Shown here: positions 25,616-34,526 of the stretch, one piece after another
Position numbering within the stretch: position 1 is the first letter of the stretch
Layout: every line of letters starts with the position of its first letter
Assembly (NCBI RefSeq): GCF_000621505.1
Contig: NZ_KK211290.1
Span: 177,501-241,500, forward strand
Direction: 5' to 3'
Length of the DNA: 64,000 nt
Origin: Ruminiclostridium cellobioparum DSM 1351 = ATCC 15832
Lineage (GTDB): Bacteria > Bacillota > Clostridia > Acetivibrionales > DSM-1351
Program-made: the position numbers and the translations under genes
Notes under the pieces: generated by a model
Database searches by the model: none
What the model was told of the DNA's origin: nothing
What the model saw: only the letters and a program-made list of their open reading frames with translations

Positions 25616-25668
25616 GCCACTAATCAGCTATAGCCAAATTATATCTGGAAAGTTACCGGTGACACACA

Positions 25669-28452
25669 CTATTCCCCTTTACGGGTTATCTTGAACTCAC
25701 CCAATTCCATACCGCTCTGGCCGAAAAACAGTCTGAGATAGGCATATTTGCTTCTATAAGGGCCTATTTCCAGAGAACTGTCTATCCATTCACCGCTTGC
25801 CGAACCATTAATGGTAACTATCCTTATCAGATGCTGATTTATAAATATCGACATAGGCAGCTGTGCAAGTTCGGAAGAGATAGCCCTTATCTTAAAACTC
25901 AGTGTATAAATGCCATGCTCTGAGAGTTCAAGTCCGAACATTGCGTCAGAGCCCCTGTCGGTATTAATATTTGAGACATCAATAATCAACTGGTCGCCTA
26001 CCGGAATACAGCTGAGACCGGATGTTGACTTTTCTTCCGGCTCCGTCTGCCATATATCAGCAGTCTCTTCCTCTGAAAGCCTTCCAAGATACCTGTCCAT
26101 AACAGGAAGTTTCATAAGTGCCCTGCATATGTTTCCAGCAGCTCTTTGAAGCTCTCCGCGGGTAACCGTACCCCTTTCCAGGCCTTCCAGCGTATTGTCC
26201 CGGCCGCTGTTGGTCAGGGAATCGCTCACAACCATATATACATCATTCTGTCCTCTTATCATGGCGGCAGTATTGTCCAGACGTCCATCCTCTCCCTCAT
26301 CATTGATCTTTGCCCACCAGTCGGTCATGACTAATCCGTCGAACCCCCACTCCTGCCGGAGCACAGTGGTTAAAAGATCATAGTTTCCGGCCGTCCACAG
26401 CCCGTTCAAGGACCCATAGGTGGACATGACCAGAAAGGCCTGTCCTTCATCAACAGCAATCTTGAAGCCCTTTAAATAAATCTCCCGGAGTGCCCTTTCC
26501 GAGATGACGGAATCTATAAAGCTGCGCCTGAACTCCTGATTATTGGCGGCGAAGTGCTTGATGGTTCCGGTGGCTCCGTGACGGTGCATGCCGCGCAGCT
26601 GTGCTGCTGCCATTTTTCCCGTCAGAAGGGGGTCCTCTGAAAAATATTCGAAGTTTCTTCCGTTCAGAGGATTCCGGTGTATGTTCATACCGGGTCCAAG
26701 CAGTGTATCGATCTGATTTTTTCGTAACTCAAGACCCAGCATTTCAAATAATTCTTCTATCAGTCCTGTATTAAAGGTAGCTGCCGCTGCTGTTCCGTTG
26801 GGCAGGCTGAAGGCATGGGTCCCGCAGTCCATACGTATGCCTGAAGGGCCGTCGGCACAGCACCCCACCGGAATGCCGAATTTCTGGAGGCTTTCGGTTA
26901 CACCGCCAAATGCGGCAGCAGTTCCGGGTGTTACTTTTGGAGAGCACATACCCTCCCCGCGGACCATGCATGCCAGGTCCTCATCTGAAAACTGGCTCAG
27001 AAAATCCTCCATGGCTGCCTTCCGGTCATATACCGACTCCAGCCTGATTCCCCGGTCCCCTTTATAAGGTACTCCGTCAGGGCGGTTGATTTTAATTCTT
27101 TCATTTAAATTAATGGTGCGAAGCGGTACCGCTTCCTCCGCCCTTGCAATTTCGCTGCCGGTATCAATCCCATCAGCTGTCCCAACAGCTTTCAGCCTTT
27201 TAAAGGGTTTTACGGGAGCCAGGGCTTCCAGAAGCCGTTCGGTTACAACTGTTTCACCTATCTCGAAGCTTCCTGCCGGGCCGGCACTCCTGACATCACT
27301 TCCGGCATATATAACATATTTTCCCGCTTCCAGGACATAACATGACTTGTATCCGGTGCAGCCGCCATCATCATAGGAGGCCATATCTTTCTTGAGGAGG
27401 GTGAAGCTGAGCAGTTCCCTCTCTCCCGGCTGCAGCAGCTTTGTCTTTTCAAAGGCAGCAAGGCTTCTGGCGGGTTTTCCCAGCTTCCCCTGGGGGGCGG
27501 ATACAAATATCTGTATAACTTCCTTGCCTGCCGTTCCTCCCCTGTTGGTCACCTCTACAGAAAGAGAAACCTTTTCCTCACCGACTTCAAAGTTTGTGAT
27601 CCCTGCGGCGAATTCGGTATAGGACAGCCCAAAGCCAAAGGGATACAGTACCCTGTCTTTTGCAAAGGTTTCAAAATACCGGTAACCTACGTATATATCC
27701 TCGGCATAGAAAACCTCATCAGCATCTCCGAAATTCCCGGTAGAAGGGTAATCCGAAATATCGCCGGCAATGGTATCCGGGAGCTTCCCGCTGGGATTGA
27801 CCCTGCCTGTCAGCACATCCACAGCACCGTTTCCGCCCTCCATTCCGCCCTGCCATACATAGAGCACTGCCTGCGGATCATACTTGCCTACCCATTTCAT
27901 GTCAAGGATGTTGCCCACATTCAGCACAACTGCAGTACGCTTAAAATGCCGGCACACCTTTTGCAGCATTTCCTCTTCAAGGTCACTGAGCAGGTAGCTT
28001 CCCTTTTCAGCTTTATTATCCTGGTCTTCCCCGGCGGTACGTCCGATTATAACCATGGCAATATCCGAGCGTTTTGCCGCGCCTTCCACTATTTCATCCG
28101 TCAGTGGCATTTCCTGCTGTGACCAGGGTTCCTGGCCCCAGCCCTTTCCCTGGTCGAAAGGCTGCTCAGCAACCCATTTTTCATATATACCCAGCAGTTC
28201 CCCATCTATGGCAATATCCTCGCAGGCCTTTAAAGCATCCAAAATGCCTGTGACATATTTTGTGTTAACCATTCCTCCCGAGCCTGTTCCGCTTTTGTAA
28301 TAATTGAACTGTATCCTGCCAAAGACAGACACTGTTTCACCGCTTTTTACAGGCAATGCCTGTGCGTCATTTTTTAATAAAACCGAACTTTCTGCGGATA
28401 CCGCCCTTCCGATAGCAGCATATTTTTTCATATCCAGCGTATATTTTCCCAT
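25669..28452 (-). CDS. Glycoside hydrolase family 3, domain-permuted (beta-glucosidase type)
   Basis: About 927 residues from ATG 28452, with AGAGGA upstream. The domain order is swapped relative to most GH3 enzymes: the alpha/beta sandwich comes first (ESSVLLKNDAQALPV, IIGRTAGEDQDN, VVLNVGNILDM, about 1-270), then the FnIII-like domain (YPFGFGLSYTEF, VTNRGGTAGKEVIQIFVSAP), and only from about residue 470 the TIM barrel (ADGPSGIRM, GPGMNIHRNPLNGRNFEYFSEDP split as usual, GTIKHFAANNQE). The nucleophile Asp lies in GLVMTDWWAK. A carbohydrate-binding-like beta domain ends it. There is no signal peptide, so it acts on imported beta-glucosides or xylosides. The order is known from some ruminal bacteria. 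It is a lone gene, richer in G and C than its neighbours. Confidence 0.92.
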   Translation of the reverse strand: MGKYTLDMKKYAAIGRAVSAESSVLLKNDAQALPVKSGETVSVFGRIQFNYYKSGTGSGGMVNTKYVTGILDALKACEDIAIDGELLGIYEKWVAEQPFDQGKGWGQEPWSQQEMPLTDEIVEGAAKRSDIAMVIIGRTAGEDQDNKAEKGSYLLSDLEEEMLQKVCRHFKRTAVVLNVGNILDMKWVGKYDPQAVLYVWQGGMEGGNGAVDVLTGRVNPSGKLPDTIAGDISDYPSTGNFGDADEVFYAEDIYVGYRYFETFAKDRVLYPFGFGLSYTEFAAGITNFEVGEEKVSLSVEVTNRGGTAGKEVIQIFVSAPQGKLGKPARSLAAFEKTKLLQPGERELLSFTLLKKDMASYDDGGCTGYKSCYVLEAGKYVIYAGSDVRSAGPAGSFEIGETVVTERLLEALAPVKPFKRLKAVGTADGIDTGSEIARAEEAVPLRTINLNERIKINRPDGVPYKGDRGIRLESVYDRKAAMEDFLSQFSDEDLACMVRGEGMCSPKVTPGTAAAFGGVTESLQKFGIPVGCCADGPSGIRMDCGTHAFSLPNGTAAAATFNTGLIEELFEMLGLELRKNQIDTLLGPGMNIHRNPLNGRNFEYFSEDPLLTGKMAAAQLRGMHRHGATGTIKHFAANNQEFRRSFIDSVISERALREIYLKGFKIAVDEGQAFLVMSTYGSLNGLWTAGNYDLLTTVLRQEWGFDGLVMTDWWAKINDEGEDGRLDNTAAMIRGQNDVYMVVSDSLTNSGRDNTLEGLERGTVTRGELQRAAGNICRALMKLPVMDRYLGRLSEEETADIWQTEPEEKSTSGLSCIPVGDQLIIDVSNINTDRGSDAMFGLELSEHGIYTLSFKIRAISSELAQLPMSIFINQHLIRIVTINGSASGEWIDSSLEIGPYRSKYAYLRLFFGQSGMELGEFKITRKGE

Positions 28453-28676
28453 GTTTTTCCTCTCCATACAGCACGTATATAACAACAAACCGACAGTATT
28501 AAACGCAAGTACAAACAGATATATTATACTGAAATTCCTCCGGAATTGATAGTGGGTGAGGGCACATTTGCGCCCAGGTTTGATTTTAAACAGGTTGTGA
28601 TTTGATATAATAATTCCATACTTATTGCGATATTTTATTTACAGGTTTAAAATGGAATATATAGGAGGTAACAGAC

Positions 28677-28985
28677 ATGAACAGAATTAAGAGAATAATC
28701 CTGGGCTTATTGGCCACATTGCTTTTACTCACCACAGCACCGATTTCAGCCGACAATCACATTTATAATCCGGAAGCGCAAACATCCAATATATCAAGTT
28801 CCCTGCAGACCGACCGCTTGGCGTCAAGCAATAAGAAGTCGGTAACCGTTTACATAACAAAAACCGGTGAAAAATATCACCGTTCGAACTGCAGATATCT
28901 TAAAAAAAGTAAAATTTCAATAAGTTTAAGCGATGCCAAAAAGAACGGCTATACTGCCTGTAAGGTGTGTAAACCGCCAAAATAG
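28677..28985 (+). CDS. Small secreted protein with Ada-like zinc-binding domain
   Basis: A 102-residue exported protein. A signal peptide at residues 1-25 (IILGLLATLLLLTTAPISA) is followed by a low-complexity linker and then a compact C-terminal domain, VYITKTGEKYHRSNCRYLKK ... YTACKVCKPP. The Cys-Cys/Cys-x2-Cys spacing with a His is that of the Ada-type metal-binding fold often attached to nucleases or surface proteins. On its own it has no known activity; it may be a metal-stabilised binding module. It has AGGAGGTAACAGAC upstream and a terminator at 29026. Confidence 0.8.
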   Translation: MNRIKRIILGLLATLLLLTTAPISADNHIYNPEAQTSNISSSLQTDRLASSNKKSVTVYITKTGEKYHRSNCRYLKKSKISISLSDAKKNGYTACKVCKPPK

Positions 28986-29025
28986 GGAAGCCGGCGTCCA
29001 AAATGACTTCTTTTTCACGCAAATA

Positions 29026-29070
29026 AAAACCCACAACTCAAGACTCCGAGCACCTTGAGTTGTGGGTTTT
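29026..29070. terminator. Bidirectional terminator
   Basis: A 17-bp perfect stem (AAAACCCACAACTCAAG / CTTGAGTTGTGGGTTTT) with A-run on the left and T-run on the right. It serves the small secreted protein (plus) and the binding-protein gene (minus). Confidence 0.9.
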
Positions 29071-29101
29071 CTCTTTTATTTGTGTGTGTAATAACTATAT
29101 T

Positions 29102-30667
29102 TTATTTAATATTGTTTTTTGCCACAAAATCGTCTATCTGCTTCTGTGTATCATCTAATATCTTCTGGATACCGGCAGCTTTAAGGTTTTTAACAACCTT
29201 GTCATAGTCCTCATCTTTCTGCTTTGCACCGAAGAACAACGGAATCACTTCATCGGTCATAACCTTTTCTACTGCCGCCTTTTCAGCCTTTACATTTTCA
29301 CTTGAGTATGAGAAGGTCGAAAGAGGTGCTGTCTCAGGCTTTAAGCTGTTCCAGAAATCCAATGCCTGTGTATATGCAGGTGAATCTGTCGTCCAGGTTC
29401 TCAGGTAAGGGAAGTGCATTGTAAACCAGGGTGTAGGATTGTATCTGTCTTTAGGATCGGTGCCTTCCGGAACCTCCGCCTTTTCCCCGTTAAGTTTGTA
29501 GGTCTTTCCTTCAATACCCAGCATGTACATGTCATAATTCTTCTGGTCTTTTCTCAGCCAGTTCATAAACATTACTGCCCTGTCAGGATTTTTACTGGTT
29601 GAGGATATCATTCCGAAATTGTTAACCGGCCCTATGTTGATCCATTTTCCGCCCTTATTTATAATTGCAAGTTCAACCTCACCGTTTGGTACGTTCTTTT
29701 TGAGCTGGTTTTCGCGGTCATTTATATTATAAAGGTCACCGCCCATGGAAGCAGCTTTACCGGCGATGAATTTGCCGTCGCGGTCCTTGTCGGAGAGGAA
29801 ATCCTTCTCAAACCAGCCATTGTTATAGGCCTTTATATCCTCTTTCCATATTTCCTTGAACAAATCAGTCTCTACATAGTTTTCCACCTTCAGAGGTCGC
29901 TTGTCCTGATCTACATACAGATAACTCATGTTATCTCCGCCAAAGGTAAATATCGAATGCCCGATTTTGCCTGCGTCACAAACGACCGCGGAGGACAGGT
30001 CACCGCCAAGGCACGGTATGACATCGGGTTCATTTTTAGCAATTGTATCAAGGAACTGCTCATATGTTGCAAGACTTGTTATCTCAGGAAGATTGTACTT
30101 TTCCCTAAGATCTTTGCGGACCAGGAAACCTCTTCCCATTTCAGTCATTGCATAAACTGCCGGTATGCCGTATATCTTCCCGTCAACAGTCAGAGAATCC
30201 CACAGGTTCTGTGGTATCTGCTGCTTCAAATCAGCACCGTATTTATCAAGGAGGTCATTTATGGAAATACACTGTTTTCTTGCAATATTGCCTGAAAGTT
30301 CTCCGAAAAAGCTGAGGAAAATATCGAATTCCTCTCCGGCAGATGCTTTCAGCTTAACCTGGCTTACGTAATCTCCCCAGGGTATGTAGTTAACTTTAAG
30401 ATTGATATTCAGTTCATCTTTTGTCGCGTTATTTATTGCTTCCAGTACTTCATCCTGCTGCTTGGGCCTGTCGCCTGCCACGTAAATCGTAACAGGTACT
30501 TCCTGCAGCTTTGCGGCCGAGTTATCTGCCGATGCCGAGGATGCTGCCGACTGACCTGACGAGGCCGCTGACTGTTCTGCCGAGGTATCTTTTCCGCAGC
30601 CTGCAAGGGTGGTTAAAAGCATTGTCAATGCCATAGCCAGACACAATAATTTAATTACCTTCTTCAT
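29102..30667 (-). CDS. Extracellular solute-binding protein, LplA/DUF3502 type (SBP-A)
   Basis: A 521-residue lipoprotein with lipobox TTLAGCGK at about residue 24 and a long Ser/Ala linker. The mature part starts VTIYVAGDRPKQQDEVLEAI and ends in the DUF3502-like region (STFSYSSENVKAEKAAV, KQIDDFVAKN) of LplA-type binding proteins that feed the LplB/LplC permeases. It is the last gene of the operon whose two permeases lie immediately upstream, and it is a clear paralog of the protein at 32926-34443, sharing runs such as NYIPWGDY, IARKQCI and IRKDLREKYNLP-like blocks. Ligand unknown. Confidence 0.93.
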   Translation of the reverse strand: MKKVIKLLCLAMALTMLLTTLAGCGKDTSAEQSAASSGQSAASSASADNSAAKLQEVPVTIYVAGDRPKQQDEVLEAINNATKDELNINLKVNYIPWGDYVSQVKLKASAGEEFDIFLSFFGELSGNIARKQCISINDLLDKYGADLKQQIPQNLWDSLTVDGKIYGIPAVYAMTEMGRGFLVRKDLREKYNLPEITSLATYEQFLDTIAKNEPDVIPCLGGDLSSAVVCDAGKIGHSIFTFGGDNMSYLYVDQDKRPLKVENYVETDLFKEIWKEDIKAYNNGWFEKDFLSDKDRDGKFIAGKAASMGGDLYNINDRENQLKKNVPNGEVELAIINKGGKWINIGPVNNFGMISSTSKNPDRAVMFMNWLRKDQKNYDMYMLGIEGKTYKLNGEKAEVPEGTDPKDRYNPTPWFTMHFPYLRTWTTDSPAYTQALDFWNSLKPETAPLSTFSYSSENVKAEKAAVEKVMTDEVIPLFFGAKQKDEDYDKVVKNLKAAGIQKILDDTQKQIDDFVAKNNIK

Positions 30668-30723
30668 TTTTTCAACTCTCCTTTAAATTAAATTTATGCC
30701 AACCGGATTTCTCCGGATTAAGC

Positions 30724-31587
30724 CTAACCTTTAACTGCGCCGATAGTTATACCTTTTATAAAGTATTTTTGCACAAAGGGGTAAACCAGCATTATGGGAC
30801 CGATTGTTACAATAACCGTAGCCATTTTAGTGGATTCCGCCGGGATTTCCGACACATTTGCATTCATTGCCGCCTGACCTACGTAAGAGACTCTCATTAA
30901 GATCATTCTAAGCAGGTATTGAAGCGGATAAAGCCTGGTGTCATTTATGAGCAGCAGTGCCAGATTCCACTCGTTCCAGTAATTCAAGGCATAAAAAAGA
31001 GTAATTGTTGCTATTCCCGGAGCTGCCAGTCTCATTACTATGCTGCGGTAGATCCTGAATTCACCGGCTCCGTCAATCTTAGCCGATTCAATGACCGCAT
31101 CCGGCAGACCTCTGAAAAAGTTCAGGATCAGAAACATGAAAAACGGGTTGAACAACATTGGCAGTATAAGACCCAGGATATTGTCCTTGAGGTGGAGCTT
31201 GAGCAAAACCATATAAAACGGTACCAAACCCCCTGAAAAAATCATTGGGATGTATACAATCATATTCAGGACATTGCGGTATTTTAAACTCTTCCTTGAC
31301 AGTGCATAACCCAGCATTGAGGTAATCAATACAGAGATAATAGTTCCTGCGACGGTTACAATTATCGATATCCTGTAAGCGTCAAATACAACCGATCCTT
31401 CAAATAACAGCCGGTATGCACCCAGTGACCACTTCTCGGGAATAAGTCTGAAGCCGTTTTTTGCAATGCTGCTTTCATCCGAGAAAGAGACAGCCAGTAC
31501 GACCAGAAAAGGAAACAGCGTTAATATTGATACTACTGTCAGAAATATTGTATTGGTTATTCTGAAAAGACTAAATCGTTTATCCAT
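30724..31587 (-). CDS. Carbohydrate ABC transporter permease, LplC/YtcP type
   Basis: A 287-residue inner-membrane permease with about six membrane segments. The family EAA loop that docks the ATPase is visible as ESAKIDGAGEFRIYRSIVM, and the C-terminus ends in the usual FIKGITIGAVKG. It lies 15 nt after the LplB-type permease gene and 56 nt before SBP-A in one operon. Confidence 0.95.
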   Translation of the reverse strand: MDKRFSLFRITNTIFLTVVSILTLFPFLVVLAVSFSDESSIAKNGFRLIPEKWSLGAYRLLFEGSVVFDAYRISIIVTVAGTIISVLITSMLGYALSRKSLKYRNVLNMIVYIPMIFSGGLVPFYMVLLKLHLKDNILGLILPMLFNPFFMFLILNFFRGLPDAVIESAKIDGAGEFRIYRSIVMRLAAPGIATITLFYALNYWNEWNLALLLINDTRLYPLQYLLRMILMRVSYVGQAAMNANVSEIPAESTKMATVIVTIGPIMLVYPFVQKYFIKGITIGAVKG

Positions 31588-31602
31588 CCTGTATTTTCCT
31601 TT

Positions 31603-32553
31603 CTAAAACAATCCCATGGTGTCGTCATATTTTTTTACAAGCTTGTTGAATACCACTACCGTAATAAAACCGCAGACCGACTGGAAAAGCCCCACAGCCG
31701 TTCCGGTGCTGAAATCACCGTTATTTCTCATAGCTCTGAATATATAGGTATCTATGATGTCTGTGGTTTGATTTAAAATCCCGTTATCGCCTATAATTGA
31801 ATAAATCATGCCGAAATTGCCGTAAAATACTTTTCCCAACGCCAACAGAAGCATTAATACGATGGTGGGGATCAACTGCGGAAGTGTAATTCTGAATATT
31901 TCATCGAATTTTGAAGCCCCGTCGATCCTGGCTGATTCATATAACTCATTATTTATTGAAACAATGGCCGCAAGATATATAACAACGTTATAACCAAAGG
32001 ATTGCCAGGTATTTATGACAGTCAGTATCCCTCTCCACAGACGGGGTTCGTTGTACCAGGTGACCGTCGAAAAACCCAGGCTCTTGAGCAGCATGTTAAG
32101 CGCGCCGAATTTGTCATTAAGAAAGCTGTATACCAATGCGGATATGATTACCCACGAGAGAAAATACGGAAAAAACATTGACGACTGGAATACTCTCCGT
32201 ACAAGGTTGTTTGTTATTTCATTAAGCAGGATTGCTATTGTAACCGAAACAATAAGACCTGTTACTATGAATAAAATATTTAGATATAATGTAGTAAATA
32301 ACAAATTCCCCGCAAAGGGAGATTTGAAAAAAATCTCAAAATATTTAAAGCCGACGAATGGACTGTGCCAGATCCCATCCTGAAAGTTGTAATCTCTGAA
32401 TGCTATTTGAATTCCCAGCATGGGATAATAGCTGAAAATCAGCAGAAAGGCTATTCCCGGCAGGGCCATGAGATATAATGCCCTGTTTTGAAAAAGCTCA
32501 AATAGTATACCATGTTTCAGTTTTTTATTTATCAGCACCTTTTCATGATACAA
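31603..32553 (-). CDS. Sugar ABC transporter permease, LplB type
   Basis: A 316-residue permease with a basic N-terminus and six membrane segments. The EAA loop reads YESARIDGASKFDEIFRITL. The C-terminal GLFQSVCGFITVVVFNKLVKKY is typical for LplB. The TTG start at 32553 has AGGGGG nine bases before, a better fit than any nearby ATG. It begins the LplB-LplC-SBP-A unit, which has its own upstream AT-rich promoter region after the terminators of the preceding gene. Confidence 0.95.
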   Translation of the reverse strand: MYHEKVLINKKLKHGILFELFQNRALYLMALPGIAFLLIFSYYPMLGIQIAFRDYNFQDGIWHSPFVGFKYFEIFFKSPFAGNLLFTTLYLNILFIVTGLIVSVTIAILLNEITNNLVRRVFQSSMFFPYFLSWVIISALVYSFLNDKFGALNMLLKSLGFSTVTWYNEPRLWRGILTVINTWQSFGYNVVIYLAAIVSINNELYESARIDGASKFDEIFRITLPQLIPTIVLMLLLALGKVFYGNFGMIYSIIGDNGILNQTTDIIDTYIFRAMRNNGDFSTGTAVGLFQSVCGFITVVVFNKLVKKYDDTMGLF

Positions 32554-32775
32554 ATTATCATTCCCCCTAAATTAAATGTAATTGTCTTTTTAAAAAATTT
32601 TGTCACTGTGGCTGGCAAATTCATCATAAAATCCCGGCAGCTTTTTGTATATAATAACTATTTTGAGTTTTGCAAATTATTTAAAATTTGTGCATATTGA
32701 CTTTTTATAAATTTATAAATCTCTTGGATTTGAATTTTTTTATAAAAATTATAATTTTTTATAAAAACGTAAAAC

Positions 32776-32793
32776 AAGCCTTACGCAAGGCTT
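32776..32793 (-). terminator. Second hairpin after SBP-B
   Basis: On the minus strand AAGCCTT-GCGT-AAGGCTT followed by GTTTTAC; a weak, back-up terminator. Confidence 0.55.
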
Positions 32794-32819
32794 TCATGGC
32801 ATAGCTGTAATTTGGGAGA

Positions 32820-32847
32820 CAAAAAAAGATACCCTTTCGGGTATCCT
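32820..32847 (-). terminator. Terminator of SBP-B gene
   Basis: On the minus strand GATACCC-GAAA-GGGTATC followed by seven T. It separates SBP-B from the permease unit at the RNA level. Confidence 0.85.
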
Positions 32848-32925
32848 TCGGTGACTTTGCAATATTTAACTTGACTTACCTGATATTTTCCTGGATTGTT
32901 TATCATGCTTTCTTTAAATGTTCGC

Positions 32926-34443
32926 TTATTTCTTCCTCAAATGTTTATCTATCTGTTTTTGAGTATCCTCTATGATCTTTTCAATTCCCGCTTTGTCAAG
33001 CTCCTCCAGAAATTTCTGATACTCCGCCTCACTGCTGATTATTCCCGTATTGAGCGGACGCCCCGTTTCCTCTACCAGTCTTTGGACTGCAAGGGATTCC
33101 GCTTTTACATTGTCACATGAAAAGGCAAAGGATGCCAGCGGCGAAGTCTCAGGCTTGAGCCCTTTCCAGAAATCAAGGGCATTTTTATATTCTTCCGGGT
33201 CGGAAGTCCAGGTGCGGAGATACGGGAAATGCATTGTAAACCAGGGTGTAGGATTATACCTGTCGACGGGATTGATCCCGTCGGGCACCTGAACCTCTTC
33301 CCCCACCAGGTTATAGGTTTTTCCTTCTATGCCCAGCATCAGCATATCATAATTCTCCTGGCTCTGCCTCAGCCAGTTAAGAAACATTATTGCCCTTTCG
33401 GGATGTTTTCCGTTGGAGGAAAGCATTGCGTAATTATTTACCGGCGTCAGGTTTATCCATTTGCCCTCTTTATTAAAAATCGCCAGCTCTATCCTGCCTT
33501 CGGGAACATTTTTGGAAAGCTGGTTCTGCCTTTCCACAATATTGTACAGGTCTCCCGCCATTGCCGCAGCCTGTCCGGTTATAAACTTATAATCCCTGCT
33601 GGTATCGGATAATATATCCTTTTCAAACCAGCCTTTTTCATAGGCTTTAATATTCTCTTTCCATATCCTTTTGAAAACAGAGGTCTTAAAGTAGTTTTCC
33701 ACCTTGTATTTTCCGCTGTCGATATCAATGTACATATATCCCAGGGCATCATTGCCAAAAATATATACCTCATGCCCTAAAAAATCCTTATCGTTTGCTA
33801 TGATTCCAAGACTGTCGGCAAGGATGGGTGTCATAGCCTTCTCATTTTTTGAAATGGTTTCAAGGTAATTTTCCAGAGTACTCTGGTTTTCAACTTTGGG
33901 CAGATTATATTTTTCCCTCAGGTCTTTTCTTATCAGTATGCTCCTTCCCATACCGGCCCTTGCATAAACCGACGGAACACCGTATATTTGACCGTTCACG
34001 GTAACACTGTCCCACAAATCAGGGGGAATCTGTTTTTTCAAATCCTCTCCGTATTGGTCAATCAATCCGTTCAGCGGAATACATTGTTTCCTTGCTATAC
34101 TTGAGGCCAGCTGGGACGCAAAATTCAGGCAGATATCGTACTCTTCCCCCGATATGGATTTTAACCGCATCTGGTCTATATAATCCCCCCAGGGTATATA
34201 GTTTATGGTCAAGTCAATATTCAAGATATCCCTGGTCTTCTCGCTTATTACTTTACAGACTTCATCCTGCTGTGGGGGCTTTTCTCCCGCAACATAAACT
34301 GAAAGGGAATATCTCTCAAGCTCTTGCTGTTTTACTCCCTGGCTCTGTACCTTATCCGATTCTCCGCATGACATTAAAGAACTGAAAGAAACAATAATCA
34401 AAATAATTATAAGAAACTTGCAGGCAATAATTTTTAATTTCAT
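32926..34443 (-). CDS. Extracellular solute-binding protein, LplA/DUF3502 type (SBP-B)
   Basis: A 505-residue lipoprotein; the signal sequence ends in SLMSCGES. It is a tandem paralog of SBP-A: YSLSVYVAGEKPPQQDEV, INYIPWGDYIDQ, SIARKQCIPL, IRKDLREKYNLPK and NPTPWFTMHFPYLRTWTSDP all have close counterparts there. It sits between the membrane AraC regulator (84 bp upstream) and the permease genes, and has its own terminator. It could bind a second ligand for the same permeases or sense the inducer for the regulator; both are inference. Confidence 0.92.
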   Translation of the reverse strand: MKLKIIACKFLIIILIIVSFSSLMSCGESDKVQSQGVKQQELERYSLSVYVAGEKPPQQDEVCKVISEKTRDILNIDLTINYIPWGDYIDQMRLKSISGEEYDICLNFASQLASSIARKQCIPLNGLIDQYGEDLKKQIPPDLWDSVTVNGQIYGVPSVYARAGMGRSILIRKDLREKYNLPKVENQSTLENYLETISKNEKAMTPILADSLGIIANDKDFLGHEVYIFGNDALGYMYIDIDSGKYKVENYFKTSVFKRIWKENIKAYEKGWFEKDILSDTSRDYKFITGQAAAMAGDLYNIVERQNQLSKNVPEGRIELAIFNKEGKWINLTPVNNYAMLSSNGKHPERAIMFLNWLRQSQENYDMLMLGIEGKTYNLVGEEVQVPDGINPVDRYNPTPWFTMHFPYLRTWTSDPEEYKNALDFWKGLKPETSPLASFAFSCDNVKAESLAVQRLVEETGRPLNTGIISSEAEYQKFLEELDKAGIEKIIEDTQKQIDKHLRKK

Positions 34444-34526
34444 AGCCTTCTCCCACTCCCTGTTTTATACCATATCATTAGAAAATCTGACGTCTGAAAA
34501 TATCTTCTTGAACATCACAGCAAACG

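Larger units (their letters stand above)
25058..25668 (-). other. Structured non-coding stretch with two short reading frames
   Basis: About 610 bp without a convincing long gene. On the minus strand it holds a strong promoter (25615-25587), a dyad at the start point, a short frame 25520-25488 (TTG start, MKTIMEVAAV) with AAAGGAG upstream, a hairpin-terminator at 25465-25443, a second short frame 25316-25278 (MMSLFGNEVAFI) preceded by AAAGGGGAG, and two terminators at 25156-25128 and 25122-25094 just before the CD3324-type gene. This is the look of an attenuated leader, a small-RNA locus or a degenerate small toxin locus; I cannot tell which. Confidence 0.55.
32554..32925 (-). other. Intergenic region between SBP-B and LplB genes
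   Basis: 372 bp. It holds two terminators for the upstream gene (32820-32847 and 32776-32793) and then very AT-rich DNA up to the LplB start, which must contain the promoter of the permease unit; TTGCAA with downstream TTATAT-type boxes near 32660-32685 is possible but not clear. No gene seen. Confidence 0.6.
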
